Part shown: one piece after another, positions 1-8,288 of the stretch
How the letters are laid out: each line of letters opens with the position of its first letter
Numbering within the stretch: the stretch's first letter is position 1
The notes under the pieces: model-generated
Told to the model about the DNA's origin: nothing
Seen by the model: the letters and a program-made list of their open reading frames with translations, nothing else
Database searches by the model: none
Position numbers and translations under genes: made by a program
Assembly (NCBI RefSeq): GCF_009712425.2
Contig: NZ_VCJR02000004.1
Coordinates: 101,144-165,143 of the forward strand
Direction of reading: 5' to 3'
From: Aquisalinus luteolus
GTDB taxonomy: Bacteria; Pseudomonadota; Alphaproteobacteria; Caulobacterales; Parvularculaceae
Length of the DNA stretch: 64,000 bases

Positions 1-165
1 TGCCTGACCGATCCGCCCGACAAGTGTATCAGGCTTGCCGGGGTCGAAGACATCTTTCGTCTCACTGGTCTGCAGATCCTTGCCATTTGCATAAAGGGGA
101 AGGGTGACGGGCTGTGCTTCCCTTGGCTTGCGGGAGCCGAAACCGAGGCGGCGCATGAATTCCAT
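1..165 (-). CDS. Aldehyde dehydrogenase family protein, N-terminal part (cut by window edge)
   Basis: Only the first 55 codons are inside the window. The reading frame is open to position 1. The stretch around residues 24-54 (LYANGK, then DPGKPDTLVGR) resembles the entry strand of NAD(P)-dependent aldehyde dehydrogenases, closest by eye to the glutamate-semialdehyde (P5C) dehydrogenase type that completes proline breakdown. The ATG at 163-165 is chosen because AAGGAG lies seven bases upstream. A second in-frame ATG (154-156) lacks such a site. The ribosome-binding site sits in the 3' arm of a perfect hairpin (175-202). The catalytic Cys and Glu are beyond the edge, so the substrate is a guess. 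Confidence 0.6.
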   Translation of the reverse strand, partial: MEFMRRLGFGSRKPREAQPVTLPLYANGKDLQTSETKDVFDPGKPDTLVGRIGQA

Positions 166-174
166 GGGGGTACT

Positions 175-202
175 CCTTGTTGTGCTCACAAACACAACAA
201 GG
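175..202 (-). promoter_or_regulatory. Hairpin overlapping the ribosome-binding site of the aldehyde dehydrogenase gene
   Basis: CCTTGTTGTG (175-184) and CACAACAAGG (193-202) are perfect 10-base inverted arms around an 8-base loop. In the minus-strand mRNA the 3' arm ends in CAAGG and continues into AG, so most of the AAGGAG ribosome-binding site would be paired when the hairpin forms. This is a geometry expected for control of translation. That it is used that way is inference. Confidence 0.55.
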
Positions 203-290
203 ATGGCAGGCCAGCGTTCCGGTCCCTGTGACTACTGGCGCTCAAGAATAGGTGAGTGAGGTGCCCATTTTGCGGCTATTGCAGTGGTTG

Positions 291-689
291 TTATTGCAAG
301 GGGCCGAGCGCCTGCAGCCAGTCGGCGAAGACCAAACGCAGGATCACGCCGCCCCCTATATAGAGCGGGAAGGTCAACAGGGCGCCGCGGCACAGCATGT
401 CATGCCGCTTCTGGTCTTCCTCATCCTCGATATAGAACTGGCTGGCTATCGCAAGGCAGACAAAGGTGATGACCATGGCGATTGCCATGCCTGTCAGGAA
501 GAGGGTTGCGACCTGTGGTGCATAAACTGCACCGTGTGCGGACGTATAGATGACGATGGAAAGCCCGCCGACGATGGCGGCGATGCTCATCGGCGTGAAA
601 CCGGACAGGAACGCGCTGGTGAAGAAAAAGGATGGCCACGCGCCGGAGCGCTTCATGGCGTTGAGCAGCGGTTGTTCCTTCAGTGACAT
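291..689 (-). CDS. Small integral membrane protein, paralogue of its upstream neighbour
   Basis: 132 residues with three or four hydrophobic segments (roughly residues 22-46, 58-82 and 105-125). No known family is recognised. The N-terminus (MSLKE, PLL, then a P-x-F-x-FT motif and L-x-GF-x-P) matches the start of the protein encoded at 703-1110, so the two are tandem duplicates. The start at 689 follows the upstream stop by only 13 bases, so the pair is probably co-transcribed. AGGG about 10 bases upstream could serve as ribosome-binding site. Confidence 0.7.
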   Translation of the reverse strand: MSLKEQPLLNAMKRSGAWPSFFFTSAFLSGFTPMSIAAIVGGLSIVIYTSAHGAVYAPQVATLFLTGMAIAMVITFVCLAIASQFYIEDEEDQKRHDMLCRGALLTFPLYIGGGVILRLVFADWLQALGPLQ

Positions 690-702
690 GGTAGAGCCCT
701 AT

Positions 703-1110
703 CTAGAAGAATGTGAGTTGGTGATCGGAGGCCCAACCATTGATGGTAGGCAAGAACAACCAGTCCAAAAAAAACAGGAACGCAATAGCCAAGACTATTC
801 CAAACCCAAATAGCGAATAGAACACCCGATCGTCGCCGATAATCAGTCCCCGTATAAATGCGATCATCAAAAAGGGAACGGAGAGTATTAGGCCAATAAT
901 TGCAGCAACCCTGATACCATTGACTGCGCCGTTCAGTTGCGAGTTCGGAACATGGACCTCCATACCCAGAAAAAAAGCGACGCAGGCAAGAGTAATTGTC
1001 GAAAGGATGACGGGGATAAATCCGTTCAGGATCGGATTGGTAAACAGAAAGCCGGGCAAGGGACCGTAATGGCTGACAGCCCTGATCAGCGGCGCTTCCT
1101 TGATACTCAT
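703..1110 (-). CDS. Small integral membrane protein, first of a tandem pair
   Basis: 135 residues with about four hydrophobic segments (roughly residues 19-48, 63-90 and 94-118). The opening MSIKEAPLIRA and the following P-x-F-x-FT motif are shared with the downstream gene product at 291-689. No enzymatic motif is visible. A purine-rich GGGAGGAGA stretch precedes the ATG at 1110. Gene and neighbour form a two-gene unit on the minus strand. Function unknown. Confidence 0.7.
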   Translation of the reverse strand: MSIKEAPLIRAVSHYGPLPGFLFTNPILNGFIPVILSTITLACVAFFLGMEVHVPNSQLNGAVNGIRVAAIIGLILSVPFLMIAFIRGLIIGDDRVFYSLFGFGIVLAIAFLFFLDWLFLPTINGWASDHQLTFF

Positions 1111-1174
1111 GATGCGTCTCCTCCCTCAGATCCTGACGCAACTTTTAATAGATATGGGGAGGAGGGAGTGGCCA

Positions 1175-1198
1175 GGCAAGGGCGGTTATGCCCTTGCC
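1175..1198 (-). terminator. Terminator-like hairpin after the secreted-protein gene
   Basis: GGCAAGGGC (1175-1183) and GCCCTTGCC (1190-1198) are perfect 9-base arms with a 6-base loop, five bases beyond the stop codon at 1204. No T-run follows on the minus strand, so Rho-independent termination would be weak. An mRNA-stabilising 3' hairpin is an alternative. Confidence 0.45.
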
Positions 1199-1203
1199 AG
1201 CAT

Positions 1204-1728
1204 TTATTCAGCTGCCGGCGATCCGAAGAACATCTTGTCGACGTAAAACGGTGCGCAGGCTGATTGCTGTTGGCAGATCACGCGGATGATGTTGAACTTT
1301 TTGCCGCTGACGCCAATCTCATCGAGATTGATCGAAACCGGGCTCCAGGTCGTTGCCTTCAGCTCGATCACATAGGTCTCGCCAATCTGTTCATCGACAT
1401 TGGCGAATTGCACGGCGATGCGTTGGCCGCCACCGGTGCCGCCATTGATGTAGAAATCGAGCGTCAGGCCTTCGGGCACCATTACCTTGTCCTGACGGCC
1501 CAGTTGCAGTGCTTCCCATTCGTCTGCCGTGATCTTGATCGGATAGATCTCGCCGCCGACCGGGCTCTGCATTTCAATTTCTGCCCAGCTCCAGTCCTGC
1601 CAGCCGCCCTGCAGGCCACCGGCATTGCCGTCATAGATATCACTGGATTGCGCTGACGCCGTGCCGGGCAGAATGGTCAGTGCCAGTGCCGCCATAGCTG
1701 CGAAGATGGGTGTGAGTGCTGATTTCAT
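1204..1728 (-). CDS. Secreted protein with a beta-sandwich-like domain, function unknown
   Basis: 174 residues. The first 26 or so (MKSALTP, a hydrophobic core, then ASAQSS) form a clear Sec signal peptide, which fixes the start at 1728. A GGGAG ribosome-binding site lies about eight bases upstream. The reading frame stays open further upstream, but that stretch has no signal-peptide sense. The mature part is Trp-, Gly- and acid-rich, with alternating hydrophobic strands (VPEGLTLDFYING, IAVQFANVDE, FNIIRVICQQ) and an ending like ligand-binding jelly-roll modules (FYVDKMFFG). The two cysteines near the C-terminus could form a disulfide. Carbohydrate binding is possible but not shown. Confidence 0.7.
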   Translation of the reverse strand: MKSALTPIFAAMAALALTILPGTASAQSSDIYDGNAGGLQGGWQDWSWAEIEMQSPVGGEIYPIKITADEWEALQLGRQDKVMVPEGLTLDFYINGGTGGGQRIAVQFANVDEQIGETYVIELKATTWSPVSINLDEIGVSGKKFNIIRVICQQQSACAPFYVDKMFFGSPAAE

Positions 1729-1834
1729 CGTTAAACTCCCTCTGTCCCGGCGCTTCTTGAGACGAGCGCCTGAGCTCAGGAGTCTAGCATGAAAAGCAAT
1801 TCCACGGATAAAATGTTTCGGGCCGGACTCCAGG

Positions 1835-2659
1835 CTAGCCGACAAACGCCTTTTCGATGACGAATTGCGACGGGGCGGCGTTGGAGCCTTCTTCGAGGCC
1901 TGCCTTTTCGACCAGCGCCTTGGTGTCGTTGATCATGTCCATCGAACCACAGATCATGACCCGGTCGGTTTCCGGGTTCAGCGGCGGCACGTTCAGGTGC
2001 TCGAACAGGGCGCCGGTCTCGATCAGGTCGGTGATGCGGCCGACATGCTTGAACTCCTCGCGGGTGACGGAGGGGAAGTATTTCAGCTTGTCGCCGACGA
2101 ACTCGCCGATCAGCGGATCGTTGGGCAGGCTTTCCACCAGCTGTTGCGAATATTGCAGCTCGGCCACTTCGCGGCAGGTATGGGTGACGATGACCTCGTC
2201 GAATTTCTCATAGGTTTCCGGGTCACGGATGACGCTGGCAAAGGGTGCAAAGCCGGTGCCGGTAGAGAACATGTAGAGCCGCTTGCCCGGCGTCAGTGCG
2301 TCATGGACGAGCGTGCCGACAGGCTTGCGTCCGAGCAGCACGGTGTCGCCCGGCTGGATCTTCTGTAGGCGGGAGGTGAGCGGCCCGTCCTCGACCTTGA
2401 TCGAGAAGAACTCAAGCTCCTCGTCCCATGACGGGGAGGCGACGGAATAGGCGCGCAGGATCGGTTTCGGCTTTTCAGCACCGGGTTCTGCCGGCAGGCC
2501 GATCATGATGAATTCGCCGGAACGGAAGCGGAAGCTCATCGGACGGGTGATGCGGAACGAGAAGAGGCGGTCAGTATAATGCTCGACCGAGAGGACTTTT
2601 TCCTCGGTCGGGGCGTTCGGGTTCGCCGGTTTCGGTGCTGCTGTCGCCGTCTCTGACAT
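1835..2659 (-). CDS. fpr: Ferredoxin/flavodoxin--NADP+ reductase
   Basis: 274 residues, usual length for bacterial subclass II FPR. It moves electrons between NADPH and ferredoxin or flavodoxin through FAD. RAYSVASP near residue 70 is the FAD-binding RxYS motif, GTGFAPFASV is the NADP pyrophosphate loop, and VMICGSMDM is the C-terminal nicotinamide motif. The protein ends in an aromatic-containing tail (FVIEKAFVG) typical of the alphaproteobacterial type, which stacks on the flavin. It stands alone between a secreted-protein gene and alanine dehydrogenase, all on the minus strand. A role in oxidative-stress defence or in supplying reduced ferredoxin is known for the family. Confidence 0.93.
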   Translation of the reverse strand: MSETATAAPKPANPNAPTEEKVLSVEHYTDRLFSFRITRPMSFRFRSGEFIMIGLPAEPGAEKPKPILRAYSVASPSWDEELEFFSIKVEDGPLTSRLQKIQPGDTVLLGRKPVGTLVHDALTPGKRLYMFSTGTGFAPFASVIRDPETYEKFDEVIVTHTCREVAELQYSQQLVESLPNDPLIGEFVGDKLKYFPSVTREEFKHVGRITDLIETGALFEHLNVPPLNPETDRVMICGSMDMINDTKALVEKAGLEEGSNAAPSQFVIEKAFVG

Positions 2660-2823
2660 GAGCCTGCCTCATCACGTTTAGAAAAACTGATACGGCTGCC
2701 GTCCATCAGGGCAGGCAGCCGCTTGTCTCAGCTAATTAGAGCCGCACACCGGTTTTTGCAACGCGATAATCGCCCACAAAAGCGTCAGTCCGGCGATTTA
2801 TTCGGGACTATTGGTTAGAAAAA

Positions 2824-3936
2824 CTAAATGAAGCTCTCGGCCTCTTTCATTTTCATGCCCAGCGCTTCCGCGACAGCCTCGTGGGTGATCCAGCCATCGG
2901 CGACGTTCAGGCCGTTGCGCAGGTGCCGGTCGGCCTTCAGCGCCTTTTTCGGGCCCATGTTTGCGATGTTGACCACATGCGGGATGGTGCGGTTGTTCAG
3001 CGCGAAGGTCGAGGTGCGGGCAACGGCGCCCGGCATGTTGGCAACGCAGTAATGGACGATGCCGTCGACCTCATAGGTCGGATTGTCGTGGGTCGTCGCC
3101 TTGGAGGTCTCGAAGCAGCCACCCTGGTCGATGGCGATATCGACGAGGACCGCGCCCTTCTTCATTGTCGACAGCATGTCCTTCGTGATCAGCTTCGGGG
3201 CCGAGCCGCCCGGCACCAGCACAGCGCCGATGACGAGGTCTGCATCCTTCACCGCCTCGGCGATGGCCCCGGCGGTGGAATAGACGGTCTGCACGCGATT
3301 GCCGAAATGGTTGTCCAGCTCCTCCAGCCGGTTCAGCGACCTGTCGAAGATGGTGACATCCGCATGCATGCCGACGGCCATCTGCGCGGCATGGAAGCCG
3401 GAAACGCCACCACCGAGCACCATGACATTGGCGGCGGAGACGCCCGGCACACCGCCGAGCAAAACGCCGCGCCCGCCGGAGGCCATCTGCAGGGCATTGG
3501 CGCCGACCTGGATCGACATGCGCCCGGCAACCTCTGACATCGGCTTCAGCAGCGGTAGGCCACCCTGGTCGCTCGTTACCGTCTCATAGGCAATCGCCAT
3601 GCAGCCGGATTTGACCAGCGCTTCGGCCTGCGGTTTGTCGGCGGCGAGGTGGAGATAGGTGAACAGGGTCTGGCCCTCGGACAGCATCGCGCATTCGTTC
3701 AGCTGCGGTTCCTTCACCTTCACGATCAGCTCGGCTTTTTCGAAGATCTCTTCCGGCGTGTCGACGATGCTGGCCCCGGCGGCGCGGTATTCGTCATCGG
3801 TGAAGTCGATGGCGGTGCCGGCATTGGTCTCGATCATCACCTCGTGGCCAGCGCGGGTCAGCTCCAGCACGCTGTCAGGCGTCAGGCCGACACGGTATTC
3901 GCGGGTCTTGATTTCCTTCGGGCAGCCAACGCGCAT
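2824..3936 (-). CDS. ald: Alanine dehydrogenase
   Basis: 370 residues, full length for the family. It interconverts L-alanine and pyruvate plus ammonia with NAD+. The N-terminus MRVGCPKEIKTREYRVGLTP is diagnostic. The substrate-binding Lys lies in KVKEPQ (around 75) and the catalytic His in YLHLAADK (around 95). The Rossmann motif VLGGGVSG is near the middle. The start at 3936 has AAGGAG seven bases upstream; an open stretch upstream of it is not homologous. It is divergent from prpD with 261 bases between them, so both may draw control from that region. Confidence 0.95.
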   Translation of the reverse strand: MRVGCPKEIKTREYRVGLTPDSVLELTRAGHEVMIETNAGTAIDFTDDEYRAAGASIVDTPEEIFEKAELIVKVKEPQLNECAMLSEGQTLFTYLHLAADKPQAEALVKSGCMAIAYETVTSDQGGLPLLKPMSEVAGRMSIQVGANALQMASGGRGVLLGGVPGVSAANVMVLGGGVSGFHAAQMAVGMHADVTIFDRSLNRLEELDNHFGNRVQTVYSTAGAIAEAVKDADLVIGAVLVPGGSAPKLITKDMLSTMKKGAVLVDIAIDQGGCFETSKATTHDNPTYEVDGIVHYCVANMPGAVARTSTFALNNRTIPHVVNIANMGPKKALKADRHLRNGLNVADGWITHEAVAEALGMKMKEAESFI

Positions 3937-4197
3937 GGTGGGTCTCCTTGTGATCGATCGGTATGGTTTCTGGAACTGATTCCACTCGCGGCCTTTTCCC
4001 TTAAAAGCCGCAACGTGAAAAGAGCCCCGTGACAACTCGCTATGATGTTGCGCGAAATCGCGGCGCGGCCAGTCCGGCGCGGCGTCTGGACGGCGGGGCT
4101 TGGACGCTTATGCTCATGCTGGGCAGGGATGTTGCCAGCCTGCCGGGTTTGAGCCATGTAACGACCAAGAATTCATACAATTTCAAGAGGATGCCCC
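3937..4197. promoter_or_regulatory. Divergent promoter region between ald and the methylcitrate operon
   Basis: 261 bases without a credible gene. It must carry the promoters of ald (leftward) and of the prp operon (rightward). Ribosome-binding sites are visible at both ends (AAGGAG for ald, AGAGGA six bases before prpD). No convincing operator palindrome was found, and no prpR or mccR regulator gene is adjacent. Confidence 0.5.
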
Positions 4198-5730
4198 ATG
4201 ATCGATCATGAAGTCAGAGCCCACCCGTCAAAGGATGAGCTGAAGCGCGAAGACCAGCTGGCCTGGAAGATGGCCGAGGTTGCCGCCGACCCCGTCGCCA
4301 TCGATGACGACGTTCAGGACATGATCATCAACCGCATTATCGACAACGCCTCCGTCGCCATCGCCTCGCTGAACCGCGGGCCGATCAAGACGGCGCGGGC
4401 ACAGGCCCTGACCCATCCGCGCGAGGTCGGCGCAAGCCTGTTCGGCCTCGGCATCGGGGCCCACGTCTCCGCCGAATGGGCAGCATGGGCCAATGGCACG
4501 GCGGTGCGCGAGCTGGACTATCACGATACTTTCCTTGCCGCCGATTATTCTCACCCCGGCGACAACATCCCGCCGATCCTCGCCGTCGCCCAGCAGATGG
4601 GCAAGGACGGCAACGAGCTGATGCGCGCCATCGCAACGGGCTATGAGATCCAGGTCAACCTCGTCAAAGGCATCTGCCTGCACGAGCACAAGATCGACCA
4701 CATCGCCCATATCGGCCCGTCTGTTGCTGCCGGCCTCGGCACGCTGCTCGGACTTGATAAAGAGATCACCTATCAGTCGATCCAGCAGGCGCTGCATTGC
4801 ACGGTCACGACGCGCCAGTCGCGCAAGGGCGAGATTTCCACCTGGAAAGCCTTTGCCCCTGCCTATGCCGGCAAGACCGCGATTGAGGCAGTCGACCGCT
4901 GCATGCGCGGCGAGGGCGCGCCGAGCCCGATCTATGAAGGCGAGGATTCCATCATCTCCTTCATCCTCAATGGCCGCACGGCGCGGGACAAGGGCGACAG
5001 CCCATACGGCCCGACCTATATCGTGCCGCTGCCAGGCAATGGCGAGGCGAAACGCGCCATCATGGATACCTACACGAAGGAACATTCCGCCGAGTACCAG
5101 TCCCAGGCGCTTATCGATCTCGCCTTCCGCATGGGCAAGAAGATCGACGACTTCGACAAGGTCAAGTCAATCGTTCTGCACACGTCTCACCACACCCACT
5201 ATGTCATCGGCACCGGCTCCGGCGACCCGCAGAAGATGGACCCGAAGGCGAGCCGCGAAACGCTCGACCACTCGATCATGTATATCTTCGCCGTCGCCCT
5301 GCAGGATGGCGAATGGCACCATGTGAAATCCTACGCCCCGGAGCGGGCCCAGCGCGAGGATACCGTGCGCCTGTGGCACAAGATTTCCACGACCGAAGAC
5401 CCGGAATGGACGCGCCGCTATCACAGCCATGACCCGAACGAGAAGGCCTTCGGTGCCCGCGTCGTCATCACCATGCAAGACGGCTCGACCATCGAGGACG
5501 AGCTGGGCGTCGCCAATGCCCACCCGTTCGGCGCGCGGCCCTTCGTGCGCGAGCACTACATCCAGAAATTCCGCACCCTGACCGACGATATTCTCGAGAA
5601 GGAAGAAAGCGAGCGCTTCCTAGACCTCGTCCAGCGCTTGCCGGAGCTGACCGCCGCCGATGTGCGCGCCCTCAACCCCGCCGCGCCACGTGAGTATCTG
5701 GAAACGAATGAATTGAAGGGGATATTCTAG
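4198..5730 (+). CDS. prpD: 2-methylcitrate dehydratase
   Basis: 510 residues, MmgE/PrpD family. It dehydrates 2-methylcitrate to 2-methyl-cis-aconitate in the methylcitrate cycle that oxidises propionyl-CoA. Family landmarks are the N-terminal [10 protein letters not shown] helix, the ELDYHDTF motif near residue 106, and the HPGDN motif that follows it. AGAGGA lies six bases before the start. It is the first gene of an eight-gene rightward cluster and ends four bases before the first of three tiny membrane-protein genes. prpB and prpC downstream confirm the pathway. Confidence 0.93.
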   Translation: MIDHEVRAHPSKDELKREDQLAWKMAEVAADPVAIDDDVQDMIINRIIDNASVAIASLNRGPIKTARAQALTHPREVGASLFGLGIGAHVSAEWAAWANGTAVRELDYHDTFLAADYSHPGDNIPPILAVAQQMGKDGNELMRAIATGYEIQVNLVKGICLHEHKIDHIAHIGPSVAAGLGTLLGLDKEITYQSIQQALHCTVTTRQSRKGEISTWKAFAPAYAGKTAIEAVDRCMRGEGAPSPIYEGEDSIISFILNGRTARDKGDSPYGPTYIVPLPGNGEAKRAIMDTYTKEHSAEYQSQALIDLAFRMGKKIDDFDKVKSIVLHTSHHTHYVIGTGSGDPQKMDPKASRETLDHSIMYIFAVALQDGEWHHVKSYAPERAQREDTVRLWHKISTTEDPEWTRRYHSHDPNEKAFGARVVITMQDGSTIEDELGVANAHPFGARPFVREHYIQKFRTLTDDILEKEESERFLDLVQRLPELTAADVRALNPAAPREYLETNELKGIF

Positions 5731-5734
5731 CGCC

Positions 5735-5926
5735 ATGGCAAGGAACAAACCCCGCCCCATCACCTATGGCATGGCGATCGGCCTGACCTTCGGGCTGCTC
5801 GTCCTGCTGGCTATACAGATCATCTGGATTGCCGTGCTCGTGGGCGTGGTCTCCGGTCTCGTTATCGGGATCAGCCTTCTGGTCAATTACCGGCGGGTCA
5901 AGGGGAAGAAAGGACTGAAGCGATGA
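5735..5926 (+). CDS. Tiny membrane protein 1 of the prp operon
   Basis: 63 residues with one long hydrophobic stretch (about residues 12-51) that could span the membrane once or twice. The N-terminus is basic (MARNKPRP) and the tail strongly basic (RRVKGKKGLKR). It begins four bases after prpD, and its stop overlaps the next start as ATGA. No known family is recognised. The IQIIWIAVLVGVV core resembles the VEIVWIAIMVVVI core of the next protein, so the two may be duplicates. Confidence 0.6.
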   Translation: MARNKPRPITYGMAIGLTFGLLVLLAIQIIWIAVLVGVVSGLVIGISLLVNYRRVKGKKGLKR

Positions 5927-6087
5927 AACTGTTCGGATTTGCCTTGTTGGCAGCTCTTATCGTCGGTGCCCTGATCGTCGTACTGGTCGAGATCGTCTGG
6001 ATCGCGATCATGGTGGTGGTGATCATTGCGCTCGCTGGCGCGATCTTCGCGTTGTGGAAAGGGCGTATCGCTGGAGGTGATGACTGA
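5923..6087 (+). CDS. Tiny membrane protein 2 of the prp operon
   Basis: 54 residues, almost wholly hydrophobic from residue 4 to 45, then WKGRIAGGDD. The ATG at 5923 lies inside the previous stop (ATGA), and its stop TGA at 6085-6087 shares its A with the next ATG (TGATG). Such overlaps are typical of translational coupling. The reading frame has no other reason to stay open here, and the IVWIAI core echoes protein 1. Function unknown. Confidence 0.55.
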   Translation: MKLFGFALLAALIVGALIVVLVEIVWIAIMVVVIIALAGAIFALWKGRIAGGDD

Positions 6088-6320
6088 TGGCAGACAAGCC
6101 GGAAAAACAGACACCCGAGAAACAGGCCATGAACCCGGCAGGCTTTGCGCTCGGTATCGGTGTCGGCATATCCATCGGTACATCGCTCGGCGTGGCTCTG
6201 GACAATGTCGCCCTTGGGATTTCTCTCGGTGTCGCCATCGGGGCAGGGATTGGTGCCGCCTTTGCCGTGGCCATGGGCAGTTCAGACAATACGGACAAAA
6301 CGGATGACGAGGATAAATAA
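6087..6320 (+). CDS. Tiny Gly-rich membrane protein 3 of the prp operon
   Basis: 77 residues. A charged head (MADKPEKQTPEKQ) is followed by a Gly/Ala/Ile-rich segment with repeated GxxxG-like spacing (GIGVGISIGTSLGVALD, then GISLGVAIGAGIG) and an acidic tail (DNTDKTDDEDK). The two halves of the membrane segment look like an internal duplication of a glycine-zipper-type helix, which often oligomerises. Its TAA stop overlaps the prpB start as TAATG. It is not recognised as a named family. Confidence 0.6.
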   Translation: MADKPEKQTPEKQAMNPAGFALGIGVGISIGTSLGVALDNVALGISLGVAIGAGIGAAFAVAMGSSDNTDKTDDEDK

Positions 6321-7231
6321 TGCTCTTTACAAAGAAAACCGCTGAACAGAAGCGCCGCGATTTTCGCGACCAGCTGGCCGATGGCAAGCTGCACCAGTTT
6401 CCGGGTGCCTTTAACCCGCTCTGCGCCCAGCTGATCGAACGCATGGGCTTTGACGGCGTCTATGTCTCCGGTGCCGTCATGGCTGCCGATCTGTGCCTGC
6501 CGGATATCGGCATCGCCAACCAGGAAGAGTTCGTGACACGTGGCAAGCAGATCGCCCGTGTCACCGACCTGCCGGCCTTCATCGACATCGACACCGGCTT
6601 CGGCGAGCCGATGAGTGCGGCCCGCACCATTCGCCTGATGGAAGAGGCGGGCCTCGCCGGCTGCCATATCGAGGACCAGGTGATGCCGAAACGCTGCGGC
6701 CATCTGGATGGCAAGGAGATCGTCGACACCCACACCATGGTCCAGCGTGTGCGCGCCGCGGCTGATGCGAAGCTCGACCCGAATTTCGTGCTCATCGCCC
6801 GCTCCGACGCCCGCGCGGTGGAGGGGCTGGAGGCTTCCATCGACCGGATGAAGGCCTATGTCGATGCCGGGGCGGACATGATCTTCCCCGAGGCGATGAA
6901 ATCCGAAAAGGAATTCGAAGCCGTGCGCGAGGCGCTCGACGTGCCGATTCTCGCCAACATGACCGAGTTCGGCAAGAGCCGCCTACTCAACAAGAAAGAG
7001 CTCGAAGACCTCGGCTTCAACGTCGTGATCTATCCGGTGACGACGCTGCGCCTCGCCATGGGCGAGGTCGAGCGCGGGCTGGACCACATCCTCACCAATG
7101 GCGACCAGAACGGCATTCTCGACAGGATGCAGCACCGCAAGGACCTTTACGACCTGTTGCGTTACGAGGAATATAACCGCTTCGACCAGTCGCTGTATAA
7201 CTTCGAGGTCGGCGACACACCAATGGATTAA
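6320..7231 (+). CDS. prpB: Methylisocitrate lyase
   Basis: 303 residues, isocitrate lyase/PEP mutase superfamily. It cleaves 2-methylisocitrate to pyruvate and succinate. The catalytic loop is KRCGH with Cys126. GVYVSGAVMAAD and the metal-binding DIDTGFG motif are also in place. Length and motifs match PrpB rather than the longer AceA. The start overlaps the preceding stop by one base, so translation is likely coupled to the three tiny membrane proteins. It works between prpD and the Krebs cycle. Confidence 0.94.
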   Translation: MLFTKKTAEQKRRDFRDQLADGKLHQFPGAFNPLCAQLIERMGFDGVYVSGAVMAADLCLPDIGIANQEEFVTRGKQIARVTDLPAFIDIDTGFGEPMSAARTIRLMEEAGLAGCHIEDQVMPKRCGHLDGKEIVDTHTMVQRVRAAADAKLDPNFVLIARSDARAVEGLEASIDRMKAYVDAGADMIFPEAMKSEKEFEAVREALDVPILANMTEFGKSRLLNKKELEDLGFNVVIYPVTTLRLAMGEVERGLDHILTNGDQNGILDRMQHRKDLYDLLRYEEYNRFDQSLYNFEVGDTPMD

Positions 7232-7254
7232 TCCCGGAGGAGGGGAGAGGGATC

Positions 7255-7920
7255 ATGACACTGAAGGTAATCGGCGCGGGATTGGGCCGTACGGGAACGT
7301 TTTCGCTTAAGTTCGCGCTGGAAAAGCTGATGGACCAGCCGTGCTATCACATGTTCGAGCTGATGAAGCGGCCGCAGGACCTGCCGACATGGAAGGCGGC
7401 CTTGGAAGGCGAGCCGCACGACTGGTCGGTGCCGTTCGCAGACTATGGCGCAGCCGTCGATTACCCGGTCGCTTACTTCTGGGAAGAGATCCTCGCCGCC
7501 TATCCGGATGCCAAGGTGGTCCTGACCGTGCGCGACCCGGAAAGCTGGTATGAGAGCGCCAAGAATACGATCTATCAGTTTGAGCCGAACACGGCGGAAA
7601 AACTCTCCATCGGCATGCGCTGGCTGTTCAAGCCCAGCCTGCGGACCATGGTGAAGACCGGCCTCTATGCCGAGAAGCTGGTCTGGAAGACCCATTTCGA
7701 GGATCGCTTCGATGACAAGGATTTCGCGATCTCCGTCTTCGAGAAGCATAACCAGCATGTTCGCGACACCGTGCCTGCCGACCGGCTCTTGGAGTTCAAT
7801 GTGAAGGAGGGCTGGGCCCCGCTCTGCGACTTCCTCGGAACGCCGGTGCCTGACGGCCCGTTCCCCCATGAGAATGAGCGCGCCGCTTTTGCCGAACGCC
7901 GCAAGGAAATGATGGGCTGA
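7255..7920 (+). CDS. Sulfotransferase-like P-loop protein
   Basis: 221 residues. GAGLGRTGTFSLKFALEKL at residues 6-24 is the PAPS-type P-loop of the Sulfotransfer_4 family, and VVLTVRDPESWYESAKNT is the second cofactor motif (R-x-P-x-x-W). The family transfers sulfate or is of unknown substrate in bacteria. A strong GGAGGAGG-like ribosome-binding stretch precedes the ATG. The stop overlaps the next gene as TGATG. Why it sits between prpB and prpC is not known. Confidence 0.8.
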   Translation: MTLKVIGAGLGRTGTFSLKFALEKLMDQPCYHMFELMKRPQDLPTWKAALEGEPHDWSVPFADYGAAVDYPVAYFWEEILAAYPDAKVVLTVRDPESWYESAKNTIYQFEPNTAEKLSIGMRWLFKPSLRTMVKTGLYAEKLVWKTHFEDRFDDKDFAISVFEKHNQHVRDTVPADRLLEFNVKEGWAPLCDFLGTPVPDGPFPHENERAAFAERRKEMMG

Positions 7921-8267
7921 TGACCAGTTTCGCCGAGGGGCTCACGCCGCCCTATTACGCGGTAATCTTCGCCAACCAGCTGCGCGAGCCTGCGCCGGGC
8001 TATGAGGCGATGGCAGATCGCATGGCGGCGCTGGCCGAGACCATGCCTGGCTATCTTGGCATTGAATCGACACGCAATTCGGAGGGTTTCGGTATCACTG
8101 TCTCTTACTGGGAAAGCGAGAGCGCAATCGTGAACTGGAAAAAGCAGTCGGATCACCTGGCGGCACAAGACAAGGGCATACGTGAATGGTATGCCCACTA
8201 TCAATTGCGCGTGGCGCGGATCGAGCGGGCCTATTCCGGCCCCGATGGCCGCCCCGCGGTGAAATAA
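7920..8267 (+). CDS. ABM-like (antibiotic biosynthesis monooxygenase fold) protein
   Basis: 115 residues. Pattern of the dimeric alpha+beta ABM fold: a beta strand YYAVIFANQL, then GYEAMADRMAALAETMPGYLGIES, and W..ESAIVNWKKQSDH. Members include small monooxygenases, but many are uncharacterised. Here no catalytic residue can be assigned. Its ATG overlaps the stop of the sulfotransferase-like gene, implying the two are made together, and prpC follows 21 bases later. Confidence 0.7.
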   Translation: MTSFAEGLTPPYYAVIFANQLREPAPGYEAMADRMAALAETMPGYLGIESTRNSEGFGITVSYWESESAIVNWKKQSDHLAAQDKGIREWYAHYQLRVARIERAYSGPDGRPAVK

Positions 8268-8288
8268 GATAATAGTACGGAGGAAATG

